A stretch of DNA of 64,000 bases from Nostoc sp. B(2019) (GTDB lineage: Bacteria; Cyanobacteriota; Cyanobacteriia; Cyanobacteriales; Nostocaceae), in NCBI RefSeq assembly GCF_010091925.1, contig NZ_WVID01000003.1, positions 62,001 through 126,000 of the forward strand, in the 5' to 3' direction. Under the pieces are notes generated by a model that was not told where the DNA came from, made no database searches, and saw only the letters and a list, made by a program, of their open reading frames with translations. The number at the start of each line of letters is the position of its first letter. Within the stretch, counting starts at the first letter, position 1. This document shows positions 1 through 8,299 of the stretch, in pieces. The translations under genes were made by a program, and so were the position numbers.

Positions 1-166
1 GAATTGGGTGCAAAAAAACAAGCGAAAACCACAACAAAAAGTTCTGTCCAACAAAAGTTTCCAACTAATGCCAGAACCTCAAAAAGATTCCCATTTCTAC
101 TGATGGGACTCGTTTTCTTGTCAACCATGAAATTTTCCACAAATTATCAATATCAAGTCGAAAGAT
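1..166. other. left edge, upstream of scyE; possible tail of an upstream gene
   Basis: The + strand has one open frame from base 1 that runs into the following gene in a different frame, and two other frames close by about base 105. From known scytonemin gene order I would expect scyD to end here, but I cannot recognise a PEP-CTERM tail in any frame. The sequence is A-rich and looks mostly intergenic. No promoter could be assigned with confidence. Confidence 0.3.
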
Positions 167-1522
167 ATGAAACTCAAGCAACTTACTCTTACATTTCTGA
201 GTGTTCTACTTGGCGTAATTACTGGACAAAATGCTGCTGAAGCTGCATCTCTAAAAACAATTGCCACTGACCTTTATAACGCACGAGGAATTACCTTCGA
301 TTCTGATGGTAGTCTCTATGTGTCAGAAACAGGTCTGGGAGGGAATGGGAATTGCCAAGGATCACCGAGTACCGGAGGTCAACCTATCTGTGCTGGTAAT
401 ACTAGTTCAGTTACTAAAATTGCGCCGGATGGTCGTCAAAGTCGTATATTCAATGGTTTCGAGTCTCTAGCATTGCAACCTTCTCAGCAACAGGGAGCAG
501 GTATTCAGGATCTAAAATTTGATTCAAAAGGCAGTGCTTATCTTCTGGCTGGATGGGCTGGTAATCCAGGAAACCGCGATGCAGAATTAAATTCTATTGC
601 TACTGATGTTAAATTTCCACCTCTGCAATCTGTAATTGCTCCTCTACTTCCAGCCGATAAAGTATTGAACACCCCTTCTTTGGCTAAATTATACAAAGCC
701 GATTTGAAGACCCAAACGCTAACACCTATTTTCGATTTTGGGAAATATGAACTTTTAAATAACCCCGACAAAGGGGATGTAGTTACTAATCCTTATGCTT
801 TAGCAATTAAGGATGATACCGCATATATCGCTGACGGAGGTGGAAACACTATTTATGGTGTAAAGCTCGATGGCAGTGACGTTAAGGCGATTCCAGTACC
901 TACACAAACCGTAAATAATCCAGAATACCCACCAATCTCACCAGATCTGCCTCCTGGTGTAGTTCCCGATGGAGGTGCTCCAGCTCAATTAGAGCTGCAA
1001 TCAGTACCCACAGGGATCACAGTAGGTCCAGATGGAGATATTTATTTTAGCGAATACACGGGCTTTCCTTATCCAGAAGGTACAGCTAGGGTCTTCCGCA
1101 TTGGAGATGATGGCGTACCAGAAGTTGTCGCTGATGGGTTTTCACACGTTACTGACTTAACCTTTGATAAAGACGGTAACATGTTAGTTTTGCAATTTAG
1201 TGATCAGGCAGAGTGGAAGGGTAGAGACTTAACTAAACTACCAGGTTCTTTAGTCCAACTCGCTCCTGATGGAACTCGTACAACTCTAGTTGCTGCTGGT
1301 GAAGGACTAGAATCGTCTACTGGTATCACCGTCGGACCTGACAATAAGATCTACATCACAAAACGCGGCGTTGGTACATTAGGGGAAGTCGTTCAGGTGG
1401 ATACCAAACCGGTTCCCGAACCCACTACTGTATTAACTACACTAACAGCTGCGGCTTTTGGCGGAACTTCATTGCTGAAGCGCAAACGTAGCAAACAATT
1501 AGCTAAGACCGAAACTGCTTAA
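167..1522 (+). CDS. scyE: ScyD/ScyE family PEP-CTERM beta-propeller protein, probably ScyE
   Basis: Exported protein of 451 residues. An N-terminal signal peptide (about residues 1-27, ending near AAEAAS) is followed by NHL/SMP-30-like propeller blades with recurring patterns such as 'GITVGPDGDIYFSEYTG' and 'LTFDKDGNMLVLQF'. The C-terminus carries a PEP-CTERM sorting signal: VPEP, a hydrophobic segment, then the basic LKRKRSK. Known of the family: the scyD, scyE and scyF genes of Nostoc punctiforme encode such propellers, and scytonemin maturation is thought to finish in the periplasm. Inferred: this is ScyE, because a shorter NHL protein resembling ScyF follows and then tyrA. ScyD cannot be excluded, since the window cuts off the upstream genes. 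The ATG at 167 gives a clean signal peptide. Confidence 0.75.
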   Translation: MKLKQLTLTFLSVLLGVITGQNAAEAASLKTIATDLYNARGITFDSDGSLYVSETGLGGNGNCQGSPSTGGQPICAGNTSSVTKIAPDGRQSRIFNGFESLALQPSQQQGAGIQDLKFDSKGSAYLLAGWAGNPGNRDAELNSIATDVKFPPLQSVIAPLLPADKVLNTPSLAKLYKADLKTQTLTPIFDFGKYELLNNPDKGDVVTNPYALAIKDDTAYIADGGGNTIYGVKLDGSDVKAIPVPTQTVNNPEYPPISPDLPPGVVPDGGAPAQLELQSVPTGITVGPDGDIYFSEYTGFPYPEGTARVFRIGDDGVPEVVADGFSHVTDLTFDKDGNMLVLQFSDQAEWKGRDLTKLPGSLVQLAPDGTRTTLVAAGEGLESSTGITVGPDNKIYITKRGVGTLGEVVQVDTKPVPEPTTVLTTLTAAAFGGTSLLKRKRSKQLAKTETA

Positions 1523-1576
1523 TATTTTGGTCATTTGTCATTTGTAAACCCGAATGGCTAATGAACTGCGTGACAG

Positions 1577-1599
1577 CTTACCTGGCAAAGCCAGGTAAG
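1577..1599 (+). terminator. hairpin after scyE (terminator or processing stem)
   Basis: A nine-base perfect inverted repeat, CTTACCTGG with CCAGGTAAG, has a five-base loop and is followed by an A/T-rich run on the + strand. It lies 55 bases after the scyE stop. It lacks a strong T-tract, so it may be an attenuating or mRNA-stabilising stem inside the operon rather than a full terminator. Confidence 0.4.
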
Positions 1600-1613
1600 A
1601 GTTAAAAAATAAA

Positions 1614-1658
1614 CTGCTGCCTCATACAGAAAGTTGCATTTCAAAAATGAGGTAGCAG
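1614..1658 (+). repeat. second intercistronic inverted repeat between scyE and scyF
   Basis: Arms CTGCTGCCTCAT and ATGAGGTAGCAG pair at 11 of 12 positions around a loop of about 21 bases. With the preceding hairpin it makes a double stem-loop in the 221-base scyE-scyF gap. Function unknown. Confidence 0.45.
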
Positions 1659-1743
1659 CCCAAATTCTCAAATTCCCAAACTGGGTCTGGGGACAAAATT
1701 AGTCTAGGAAGAGTATAGCTCATACAACTAGGACTTCAAACTC

Positions 1744-2916
1744 ATGGAATTAGTCAGAAATTTGTCAATCGGCGTTCTTGGTGCCGGATTCATGGTGTTA
1801 GGAACGGCTGCTCAAGCCTTGTCTGTAACTTTAACCTACGATCGCTCTATTGGTAGCCCCGGCTTTGGCCCTGGACAACTCTTTGTCCCTCAAGGCATAG
1901 AAATAGATGACGCCGGGAATACCTTGATAAGTAATGGTCGCGGTCTTAATCCAGACGGCAGTTTTAACCCAAATATCGGTAATAAGGTCGAGGTATTTGA
2001 CCCCAAGGGAAAATATATTGGAGCAATTGGCAAGGGTGGCAAAGGGCCAGGCGAATTCGATGAGCCAGCAGCTTTAGGAATCTCACCGCAAACTAAAAAT
2101 TTGTATGTAGGTGATGTTTTCAACAACCGTGTTAACGTCTTCAATCCCCAAGGTAAATTTGTTAAATCATTTGGCTCATTTGGTGGTCTTAAAGAAGGTA
2201 GAGCTTTCTTTGGCCCATCTGGTGTGACATTCGATAAAACTGGTAATGTGTATGTGGGTGATTTTAGCGGCGACAAAATCAATAAGTACACTAAAGACGG
2301 CGAGTTAATTGGTTCCATTGGTACTACTGGTACTGAACCTGGGCAGTTCCAAGGGCCAGCAGGTATAAGAATTTCTCCAGTTAGTGGAAACTTCTTTGTG
2401 AGCGACCAGTTTAACAACCGCGTTCAGGTACTCAGTCCAGAAGGTAAATCTATTTTGTCATTTGGCAAACAAGGTACTGGAAATGGAGAATTTAATCAGC
2501 CAATCGGTTTAGAAGTAGACGAGTATGAGAATATTTATGTGGCTGATTCTATCAATAGCCGCATCCAAGTATTCGATAAAAACGGGAAATTCCTGACTGC
2601 ATTTGGTAAACCTTCTGGAGCAACACCTCCTCAATTAGGTGAGCCACCCTTTGGCGACCCCCTCGATTTGACACCAGGCACATTTAACTGGACTGGTGGC
2701 ACTACCTACAAAGATGGCAAGTTATATGTGGGCGATTTCTTCCAAGGTCGTGTCCAAGTGTTAAGCGTAGAGGGCGCAGCCCCAGTACCAGAACCCGCTT
2801 CAACTTTAGGTTTTGTATTATTTGGAGTTGGGACTACTGCTGTGAAAATGCGGAAAAATAGACAGAAAAAGACAGCTATTAGTTTAGAGAAAGAACTAGC
2901 AAAGACTGCTGTTTAA
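1744..2916 (+). CDS. scyF: ScyF-like NHL-repeat PEP-CTERM protein
   Basis: Protein of 390 residues with a signal peptide (about 1-26, ending AAQALS) and about six NHL blades covering residues 35-345. The blade motif recurs as 'NNRVNVFNPQGKFVKSFG', 'NNRVQVLSPEGKSILSFG' and 'NSRIQVFDKNGKFLTAFG', each preceded by a 'P.GI/GV......G.IYV.D' stretch. The C-terminus is a PEP-CTERM signal: VPEPAST, a hydrophobic helix, then KMRKNRQKK. Length and position between a ScyE-like gene and tyrA match scyF of scytonemin clusters. Role inferred: a periplasmic scaffold or accessory factor in sunscreen maturation; no catalytic residues can be named. The ATG at 1744 starts the signal peptide. Confidence 0.8.
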   Translation: MELVRNLSIGVLGAGFMVLGTAAQALSVTLTYDRSIGSPGFGPGQLFVPQGIEIDDAGNTLISNGRGLNPDGSFNPNIGNKVEVFDPKGKYIGAIGKGGKGPGEFDEPAALGISPQTKNLYVGDVFNNRVNVFNPQGKFVKSFGSFGGLKEGRAFFGPSGVTFDKTGNVYVGDFSGDKINKYTKDGELIGSIGTTGTEPGQFQGPAGIRISPVSGNFFVSDQFNNRVQVLSPEGKSILSFGKQGTGNGEFNQPIGLEVDEYENIYVADSINSRIQVFDKNGKFLTAFGKPSGATPPQLGEPPFGDPLDLTPGTFNWTGGTTYKDGKLYVGDFFQGRVQVLSVEGAAPVPEPASTLGFVLFGVGTTAVKMRKNRQKKTAISLEKELAKTAV

Positions 2917-3072
2917 CTCTTTACTAGCCTCGTTTCTGATAGCAGAGAAAACTTCAACCTTTATTTAAATCAATGTAAGGAGTTCGCACTAAGATGACAT
3001 TAATTTTTTGTGCGATCGCCTTACACATTTCTTACCTAACATTATGTTTTGACACTATTGAGGACAGGGAAA

Positions 3073-4128
3073 ATGCCTTTGAAATCCTCTTATTCAGATA
3101 AGCTTAAACAAACTTACCAAAACTTACTCGCCTTGCTGAGCGATCGCCTATCATTATTAGCAACATCAGAACTTCCTTGTTTAGAAGAACAACTTGCTGA
3201 TGTGGCTCAAGAGCTTGCTCAAGCTGGCATTCCTGAATCTGTTTGGGTAAGTCTGGTGGATGGTTGTTATGCCACACTTACCCCTGCAACATCAATAAAT
3301 CATATCAAATCCCGACAAGTTACCATCATTGGTGGACATGGCCGGATGGGAAGATTATTTAGAGAGCAACTTTCGGCGGTAGGCCATAATGTCAGTGTTC
3401 TCGAACAAGAAGATTGGGATTATGCAGATCAATTATTGAGTCAAGCAGAATTGGTATTAGTTAGCGTTCCTATTGAACAGACAGTTGATGTTATTAAACG
3501 TGCAGCTAAATATCTATCCCCAACTACAGCTTTATGCGACATCACAAGTATCAAGACTCAGCCAACTCAAGCAATGCTCGAACATCATTCGGGGTCTGTA
3601 ATGGGATTACATCCTATGTTTGGGCCAAATATAAAATCGTTTTTAGGACAGAAAGTGGTAGTGTGTCCAGGTCGAAACGATGATTCGTTTGAATGGTTAT
3701 TAGACTTTATTAAAAATCAGGGTGGAGAGTTGATTGTTTGTACGCCTGAAGAACATGACCAGATGATGGTAATTATTCAAGCAACACAGCACTTTTGTAG
3801 ATTTAGTCTTGGCGTCTTCTTAGCACAAGCCAAAATTGATATAGACCGCAGTTTAACAATGTCAACTCCTAGTTATCGGCAAGAAATTGACATTCTTAAA
3901 CGCTTGTTTTCACAAAACCCCCACTTATGTGTTGACATCATGCTAGCTACAGAAGAAAGATGTCAGGCAATTAGCTCTTTAGCTAATACTTACAGCCGTT
4001 TAGCAAGACTAGTAGCAAGTAAAGATAGAGCCGCATTAATCCAAGAGTTTGAAGGGACTAAAAGCTGTTTTCCTCGGTTTCAAACTATGCCTGAAGATAC
4101 TACTTCTAACGCTCTACTTCCTATATGA
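3073..4128 (+). CDS. tyrA: prephenate dehydrogenase, E. coli TyrA-like
   Basis: This 351-residue enzyme should convert prephenate to 4-hydroxyphenylpyruvate with NAD. The dinucleotide-binding motif GGHGRMG is at residues 87-93. The 'GLHPMFGP' signature holds the catalytic His of the E. coli enzyme, and an 'EEHDQ' motif follows. Overall it resembles E. coli TyrA rather than the short arogenate dehydrogenases usual in cyanobacteria. Residues 1-80 look like a decayed AroQ chorismate mutase domain ('LLALLSDRLSLL' resembles 'LLNLLAKRLELV'). The ATG at 3073 is chosen over an upstream TTG because AGGACAGGGA sits just before it. In the cluster it would feed 4-hydroxyphenylpyruvate to the ScyA/ScyB route, which is an inference from known scytonemin chemistry. 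Confidence 0.9.
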   Translation: MPLKSSYSDKLKQTYQNLLALLSDRLSLLATSELPCLEEQLADVAQELAQAGIPESVWVSLVDGCYATLTPATSINHIKSRQVTIIGGHGRMGRLFREQLSAVGHNVSVLEQEDWDYADQLLSQAELVLVSVPIEQTVDVIKRAAKYLSPTTALCDITSIKTQPTQAMLEHHSGSVMGLHPMFGPNIKSFLGQKVVVCPGRNDDSFEWLLDFIKNQGGELIVCTPEEHDQMMVIIQATQHFCRFSLGVFLAQAKIDIDRSLTMSTPSYRQEIDILKRLFSQNPHLCVDIMLATEERCQAISSLANTYSRLARLVASKDRAALIQEFEGTKSCFPRFQTMPEDTTSNALLPI

Positions 4129-4248
4129 TGAATGGCAGGTAGTTGTCTATAAAAATGCATTTACTGCTAAAAGTGATTAACGAGATACGCCTCTACAAAA
4201 GTAATTTGATTATTGCAATAAAACCTCAGCATTTGAGTAGAAAAAACT

Positions 4249-4893
4249 ATGCTGATTGACATCTTTCATGATACTGTTTGCCCCTGGTGCAGAATCGGTA
4301 AAAAGCATCTTTTTGATGCACTGGCACAATGGCAAGAAAAAGCGGTAACTATCCGCTGGCATCCTTTTCTTCTTGATAATACCGTTCCGCCTTCTGGGTA
4401 CGAATTTCGGAGCTTTATGCGAGAAAGAAAAGGTATTGGAGTGGCAGAACTACAGTATCTATTTGATTCCACGCGACGCGCAGGTGAGGCAGCAGGAGTC
4501 AAGCTAGATTTTGACAAAGTTCGTTTGGCTGTCAATACTAAGCTTTCTCACAGACTAATTAATCTAGCACCAGCAAATAGAAAAAATGATGTTGTAGAAG
4601 CAATTTATAAAGCTTATTTTGAAGATGGTTTAAACATTGGAGATATTAACATTCTTACTGTTATAGGTACAGCTTATCAAATGGAGCCTACCGAATTACG
4701 ATCGCAATTGAGTGACGATACTCTGGTTGATATTGTAGCTGAATCACAGTTTGCTCGGTCAAAAGGTATTACCAGTGTACCGTTCTTCATCATCAATAAT
4801 CAAGTTCAGGTAAATGGTTCTTGTTCAGTAGAGGTATTCCTTCAAGCTTTGAATCGTGCCGCACTTACGGAAATATCAGCAGAAATATGGTAA
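4249..4893 (+). CDS. dsbA: DsbA family (FrnE-like) oxidoreductase
   Basis: A 214-residue thioredoxin-fold protein with active site CPWC at residues 11-14, the DsbA helical insertion and the cis-Pro loop 'GITSVPFF' near residue 175. No signal peptide is present, so it is predicted cytoplasmic, like FrnE and 2-hydroxychromene-2-carboxylate isomerase relatives. A dsbA gene is a known member of the Nostoc punctiforme scytonemin operon, downstream of tyrA, as here. Its substrate in the pathway is unknown; a redox or isomerase step are both possible. Its stop codon overlaps the next start. Confidence 0.85.
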   Translation: MLIDIFHDTVCPWCRIGKKHLFDALAQWQEKAVTIRWHPFLLDNTVPPSGYEFRSFMRERKGIGVAELQYLFDSTRRAGEAAGVKLDFDKVRLAVNTKLSHRLINLAPANRKNDVVEAIYKAYFEDGLNIGDINILTVIGTAYQMEPTELRSQLSDDTLVDIVAESQFARSKGITSVPFFIINNQVQVNGSCSVEVFLQALNRAALTEISAEIW

Positions 4894-6170
4894 TAGATAT
4901 CAAAAAAAGTAAATTTAATCTGCAACCAATTCATCAAAGTGTTTCGGTTAGCTTCAACTACGAAATTTACTTTACTAACAATCTTTTTGAGTTGAAAAAT
5001 CCAACATTAGCGCAAGTAATTACAGCAGATGGGGAGACAAAGCCGAAGAAAATCGTAGCAGTTGTAGATGCAGGATTATTGCAGTTCTGTCCTGATTTGC
5101 TCTTGCAATTAGCAGCGTATACCAAGTTTTATGCAGAAATACTAACACTTGCTATTGAGCCTGTCATAGTTCCGGGTGGGGAAGCTGCCAAAAACGATCG
5201 CACATTAGTTGAGCAAATTCATCAGCAGATTGATGCAGCCGGGTTGTGTCGCCACTCCTACTTGTTAGCTATAGGCGGTGGTGCTGTATTGGATTTGGTG
5301 GGATATGCAGCTGCAACTGCTCACCGGGGTATTCGTCTCATTCGGATTCCGACGACAGTGTTAGCTCAAAATGATTCAGGTATCGGAGTAAAAAACGGTA
5401 TTAACGCCTTTGGTAAAAAGAACTTTTTGGGCACATTTGCTCCACCTTACGCGGTTATAAATGATTCTGCTTTTTTAACAACTTTAAACGATCGCGATTG
5501 GCGTTCTGGAATCGCCGAAGCAATCAAGGTGGCGTTAATCAAAGATCCTAACTTCTTTTCTTTTATCCACTCTCATACCGCAGCCCTTGTCCATCGAGAT
5601 ATGGACACTATGCAACAGCTAATTTATCGTTGCGCTCAGTTACACTTAGACCATATTGCCAACAGTGGCGATCCTTTTGAAATGGGTTCATCGCGTCCCC
5701 TAGATTTTGGTCATTGGGCGGCGCATAAACTGGAGCATTTGACAAATTACAGCTTACGTCATGGAGAAGCAGTTGCGATCGGTATCGCTTTAGATAGCAC
5801 TTATTCCTACCTGCAAAAACTGCTTGATTGGTCAGAGTGGCAACGGATACTAAATACATTATCTGCACTGGGTTTTAAATTGTACGTACCGGAACTAGCT
5901 GAACAATCTTCACAATTGGAACATCCTCGTTGTTTATTTCGGGGTTTGACCGAGTTCCGCGAACACTTGGGTGGAGAATTGACCCTAACGCTGCTGCAAC
6001 ACATCGGAGAGGGAATTGAGGTTCACGAGGTTGATGTGTCTTTGTACAAGCAAGCAATATCGCTGCTGCGCGAGTTTGCAAAAAATAGGCAGACGGTGTT
6101 AACACGTTTACAAACCAAGTATTCTCCACTTCGACACAAGCCGACATTTAGATTTTCCGCAGATGCATAG
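4887..6170 (+). CDS. aroB: 3-dehydroquinate synthase-like enzyme, AroB/EboD type
   Basis: Protein of 427 residues in the sugar phosphate cyclase superfamily. NAD-site motif GGGAVLDLVGYAAAT and 'IPTTVLAQNDSG' are present, and the metal-binding 'FGHWAAH' and 'RHGEAVAIG' motifs are intact. The active-site loop reads 'GVKNGINAFGKKNFLG', where canonical AroB has 'GGKTAVNHPLGKNMIG', and 'RPLDFGHW' replaces 'LLNLGHTF'. It is therefore not a standard housekeeping AroB; from memory these deviations resemble EboD proteins of ebo clusters. Scytonemin operons carry a gene annotated aroB at this place. The ATG at 4887 overlaps the dsbA end by seven bases, implying translational coupling. The exact product (dehydroquinate or another cyclitol) is uncertain. 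Confidence 0.8.
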   Translation: MVIDIKKSKFNLQPIHQSVSVSFNYEIYFTNNLFELKNPTLAQVITADGETKPKKIVAVVDAGLLQFCPDLLLQLAAYTKFYAEILTLAIEPVIVPGGEAAKNDRTLVEQIHQQIDAAGLCRHSYLLAIGGGAVLDLVGYAAATAHRGIRLIRIPTTVLAQNDSGIGVKNGINAFGKKNFLGTFAPPYAVINDSAFLTTLNDRDWRSGIAEAIKVALIKDPNFFSFIHSHTAALVHRDMDTMQQLIYRCAQLHLDHIANSGDPFEMGSSRPLDFGHWAAHKLEHLTNYSLRHGEAVAIGIALDSTYSYLQKLLDWSEWQRILNTLSALGFKLYVPELAEQSSQLEHPRCLFRGLTEFREHLGGELTLTLLQHIGEGIEVHEVDVSLYKQAISLLREFAKNRQTVLTRLQTKYSPLRHKPTFRFSADA

Positions 6171-6199
6171 CAATGATTGATACTAATTCGTAATTAAGA

Positions 6200-6269
6200 T
6201 GCGTCAGATTTAATCTGGGTTTCCAGGAAAGCATCTTTGCGTTCTTCGCGTCCTTGGCGGTTCGTTCTC
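6200..6269 (+). other. aroB-eboF gap with dispersed-repeat-like sequence
   Basis: The stretch 'TTGCGTTCTTCGCGTCC' just before the next start resembles a sequence scattered through this window (for example around 12670 and 41540). It creates a spurious upstream in-frame TTG for the next gene. Confidence 0.35.
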
Positions 6270-7652
6270 ATGCAAAAAACTGTTGTTCTCAACGTAGTAG
6301 GATTAACGTCTAGCCTTGTAGGTGAGCATACGCCCTTTCTTTCTAGTTGGGCAGAACAAGGGCAAATTGTGCCGATCGCACCAGTGTTACCTGCTGTTAC
6401 TTGTACAGTGCAAGCAACATATCTTACAGGAAAGTTGCCTGATCAGCATGGAATTGTTGCCAATGGTTGGTACTTTCGGGATGAGTGTGAAATTAAGTTT
6501 TGGCGACAGTCTAACAAACTTGTTCAGGCTCCCAAAGTATGGGAAATGGCGAAAGCGTTAGATTCAAACTTTACCTGTGCCAACTTGTTTTGGTGGTACA
6601 ACATGTACTCGTCGGTAAACTATGCAGTTACCCCGCGACCGATGTATCTTACTGATGGTAGGAAAATCCCGGATATTTATACGCAACCGAAAAAATTGCG
6701 ATCGCAACTCCAAGATGAATTAGGTCAATTTCCTCTGTTCAATTTTTGGGGCCCCAACACATCGATTCGTTCTACCCAATGGATTGCAGAATCAGCAAAA
6801 TGGCTCGAAGAACGCTCTAACCCAACTTTGACACTCGTCTATCTACCGCATCTAGATTACTGTTTACAAAAATATGGTTCTGATGTCAATAAAGTAGCAA
6901 AGGATTTGCAGGAAATTGATGCAGTTTGTCGCGATTTAATTCAATTTTATGAAAAACGCGGCGCTCAAGTTATCGTCTTGTCAGAATACGGAATTACATC
7001 AGTATCTAAACCCGTCCACATAAATCGGATGCTGCGCCAAAAAGGTTTGCTAACGGTGCGCGAAGAATTAGGACGTGAACTGCTTGATCCAGCCGCGAGC
7101 AAAGCATTTGCTGTTGCCGATCATCAAATTGCTCATGTTTATGTTAATGATCCACACTATGTTAGCAAGGTGCGATCGCTTCTAGAAGAGACTGAAGGTG
7201 TCGCTTATGTTTTAGATGATGCTGAAAAGTCAGCCCATCATTTGAATCATTCTAGAGCAGGAGAGTTGGTAGCGATCGCGCAGTCTGATGCCTGGTTTAC
7301 TTATTATTACTGGCTTGATAATAAACGCGCTCCCGATTTTGCCGAAACTGTAGATATTCACCGCAAACCTGGTTATGACCCTGTAGAACTTTTTCTCGAC
7401 CCTCAAATCAAATTTCCCCAACTCAAAATCGGTCTGACACTTTTAAAAAAACAGCTTGGGTTTCGCTATTTGATGGATGTTATTCCCTTAGATGCTTCTT
7501 TGGTGCGTGGATCTCACGGCTGTATTCCGCCTTCACCTACCGAAGGCCCGTTATTAATTACCAAACAACCCCACTTGCTTGACTCGTCGTCTATAAAAGC
7601 GATCGATGTTTGTCAATTAATCCTCAAACATTTATTGGAGAATGGCAAGTAG
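6270..7652 (+). CDS. eboF: type I phosphodiesterase / nucleotide pyrophosphatase family, EboF-like
   Basis: Protein of 460 residues of the alkaline phosphatase superfamily. The Thr of 'VTCTVQATYLTG' aligns with the NPP nucleophile, followed by 'LPDQHGIVANGWY'. Later motifs are 'LPHLDYCLQKYG', 'VLSEYGI' where classic members have DHG, and 'RGSHGC'. The N-terminal metal-binding Asp of the usual 'DGL' motif is replaced ('NVVGL'). These departures, and linkage to a scytonemin cluster, fit EboF, which is known from the ebo genes associated with scytonemin and with other secondary metabolites. EboF biochemistry is not established; export of a precursor has been proposed for the set. The ATG at 6270 is preferred; the upstream TTG lies in repeat sequence. 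No other ebo genes occur in the window. Confidence 0.7.
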   Translation: MQKTVVLNVVGLTSSLVGEHTPFLSSWAEQGQIVPIAPVLPAVTCTVQATYLTGKLPDQHGIVANGWYFRDECEIKFWRQSNKLVQAPKVWEMAKALDSNFTCANLFWWYNMYSSVNYAVTPRPMYLTDGRKIPDIYTQPKKLRSQLQDELGQFPLFNFWGPNTSIRSTQWIAESAKWLEERSNPTLTLVYLPHLDYCLQKYGSDVNKVAKDLQEIDAVCRDLIQFYEKRGAQVIVLSEYGITSVSKPVHINRMLRQKGLLTVREELGRELLDPAASKAFAVADHQIAHVYVNDPHYVSKVRSLLEETEGVAYVLDDAEKSAHHLNHSRAGELVAIAQSDAWFTYYYWLDNKRAPDFAETVDIHRKPGYDPVELFLDPQIKFPQLKIGLTLLKKQLGFRYLMDVIPLDASLVRGSHGCIPPSPTEGPLLITKQPHLLDSSSIKAIDVCQLILKHLLENGK

Positions 7653-8299
7653 CAGGCATAATTAAACATCAAATAAAATCTTAGTTCGTAGTGTTCGCGT
7701 AGCGTCTCGAAGAGAGCGATTCATCGCTCAAAACAAAGATTATCAAGACTAAAGTCCCGACTAAAAGCCTAAATTTATTTACGCCTATCTACTTAATAAA
7801 TGATAACAGTATTTTTTTGCTGTCTTGTTTTGCTAATAAATAGACATTTTGCACAAATCCTAGTTTTTTATTTATAACCACAGATGAACACTGATAAACA
7901 CCGATAAATTATCTGTGGTTTAATTTCTATAAAATCGACTTTTGCAAGAATTTAATGTTTATTACTAGGTCATGCCTGATTCTATAACCATAGGAAGAAG
8001 CAAAAACTTCAAAAAAACGTTCTACGGGATTATCCCAGGGCATCTGTATAAAAAGCGAATAAATTGATACCCTGATCTAAAAATTGTTCATGTAATAATT
8101 GATTCACATTGAGTAAACTTAGATCAGAATGAGTAAAAAGCTTTTAATTACATCAAACCTAGTATTTATCAAGCTTGAAACAGACTTAATTATATTGACA
8201 TTAAATTAATTAAATTTGTCCTATGCTCAACAGTTACTACTAAAAATGATAAATAACTCTTGAATTTAATGACTAATAGCTATTCTAGAGAAATTACCC
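7653..8299. other. 647-base gap between eboF and trpE with repeats
   Basis: No credible gene was seen. It holds a dispersed-repeat remnant near 7690-7730, a long inverted repeat near 7876-7920 and A/T-rich DNA before trpE. The size of the gap suggests a separate promoter for the trp genes, but I could not assign -10/-35 elements. Confidence 0.5.
7876..7920. repeat. inverted repeat (AACCACAGAT / ATCTGTGGTT)
   Basis: Perfect ten-base arms enclose a 25-base loop of sequence resembling 'GAACACTGATAAACACCGAT', a dispersed intergenic repeat type known in cyanobacteria. It could act as a weak terminator for the upstream operon segment. Confidence 0.5.

Noticed and set aside
4-240. Open frame at the left edge overlapping the start of scyE
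   Set aside because: The sequence resembles no known protein and overlaps the scyE signal peptide; probably chance or an untraceable gene end.
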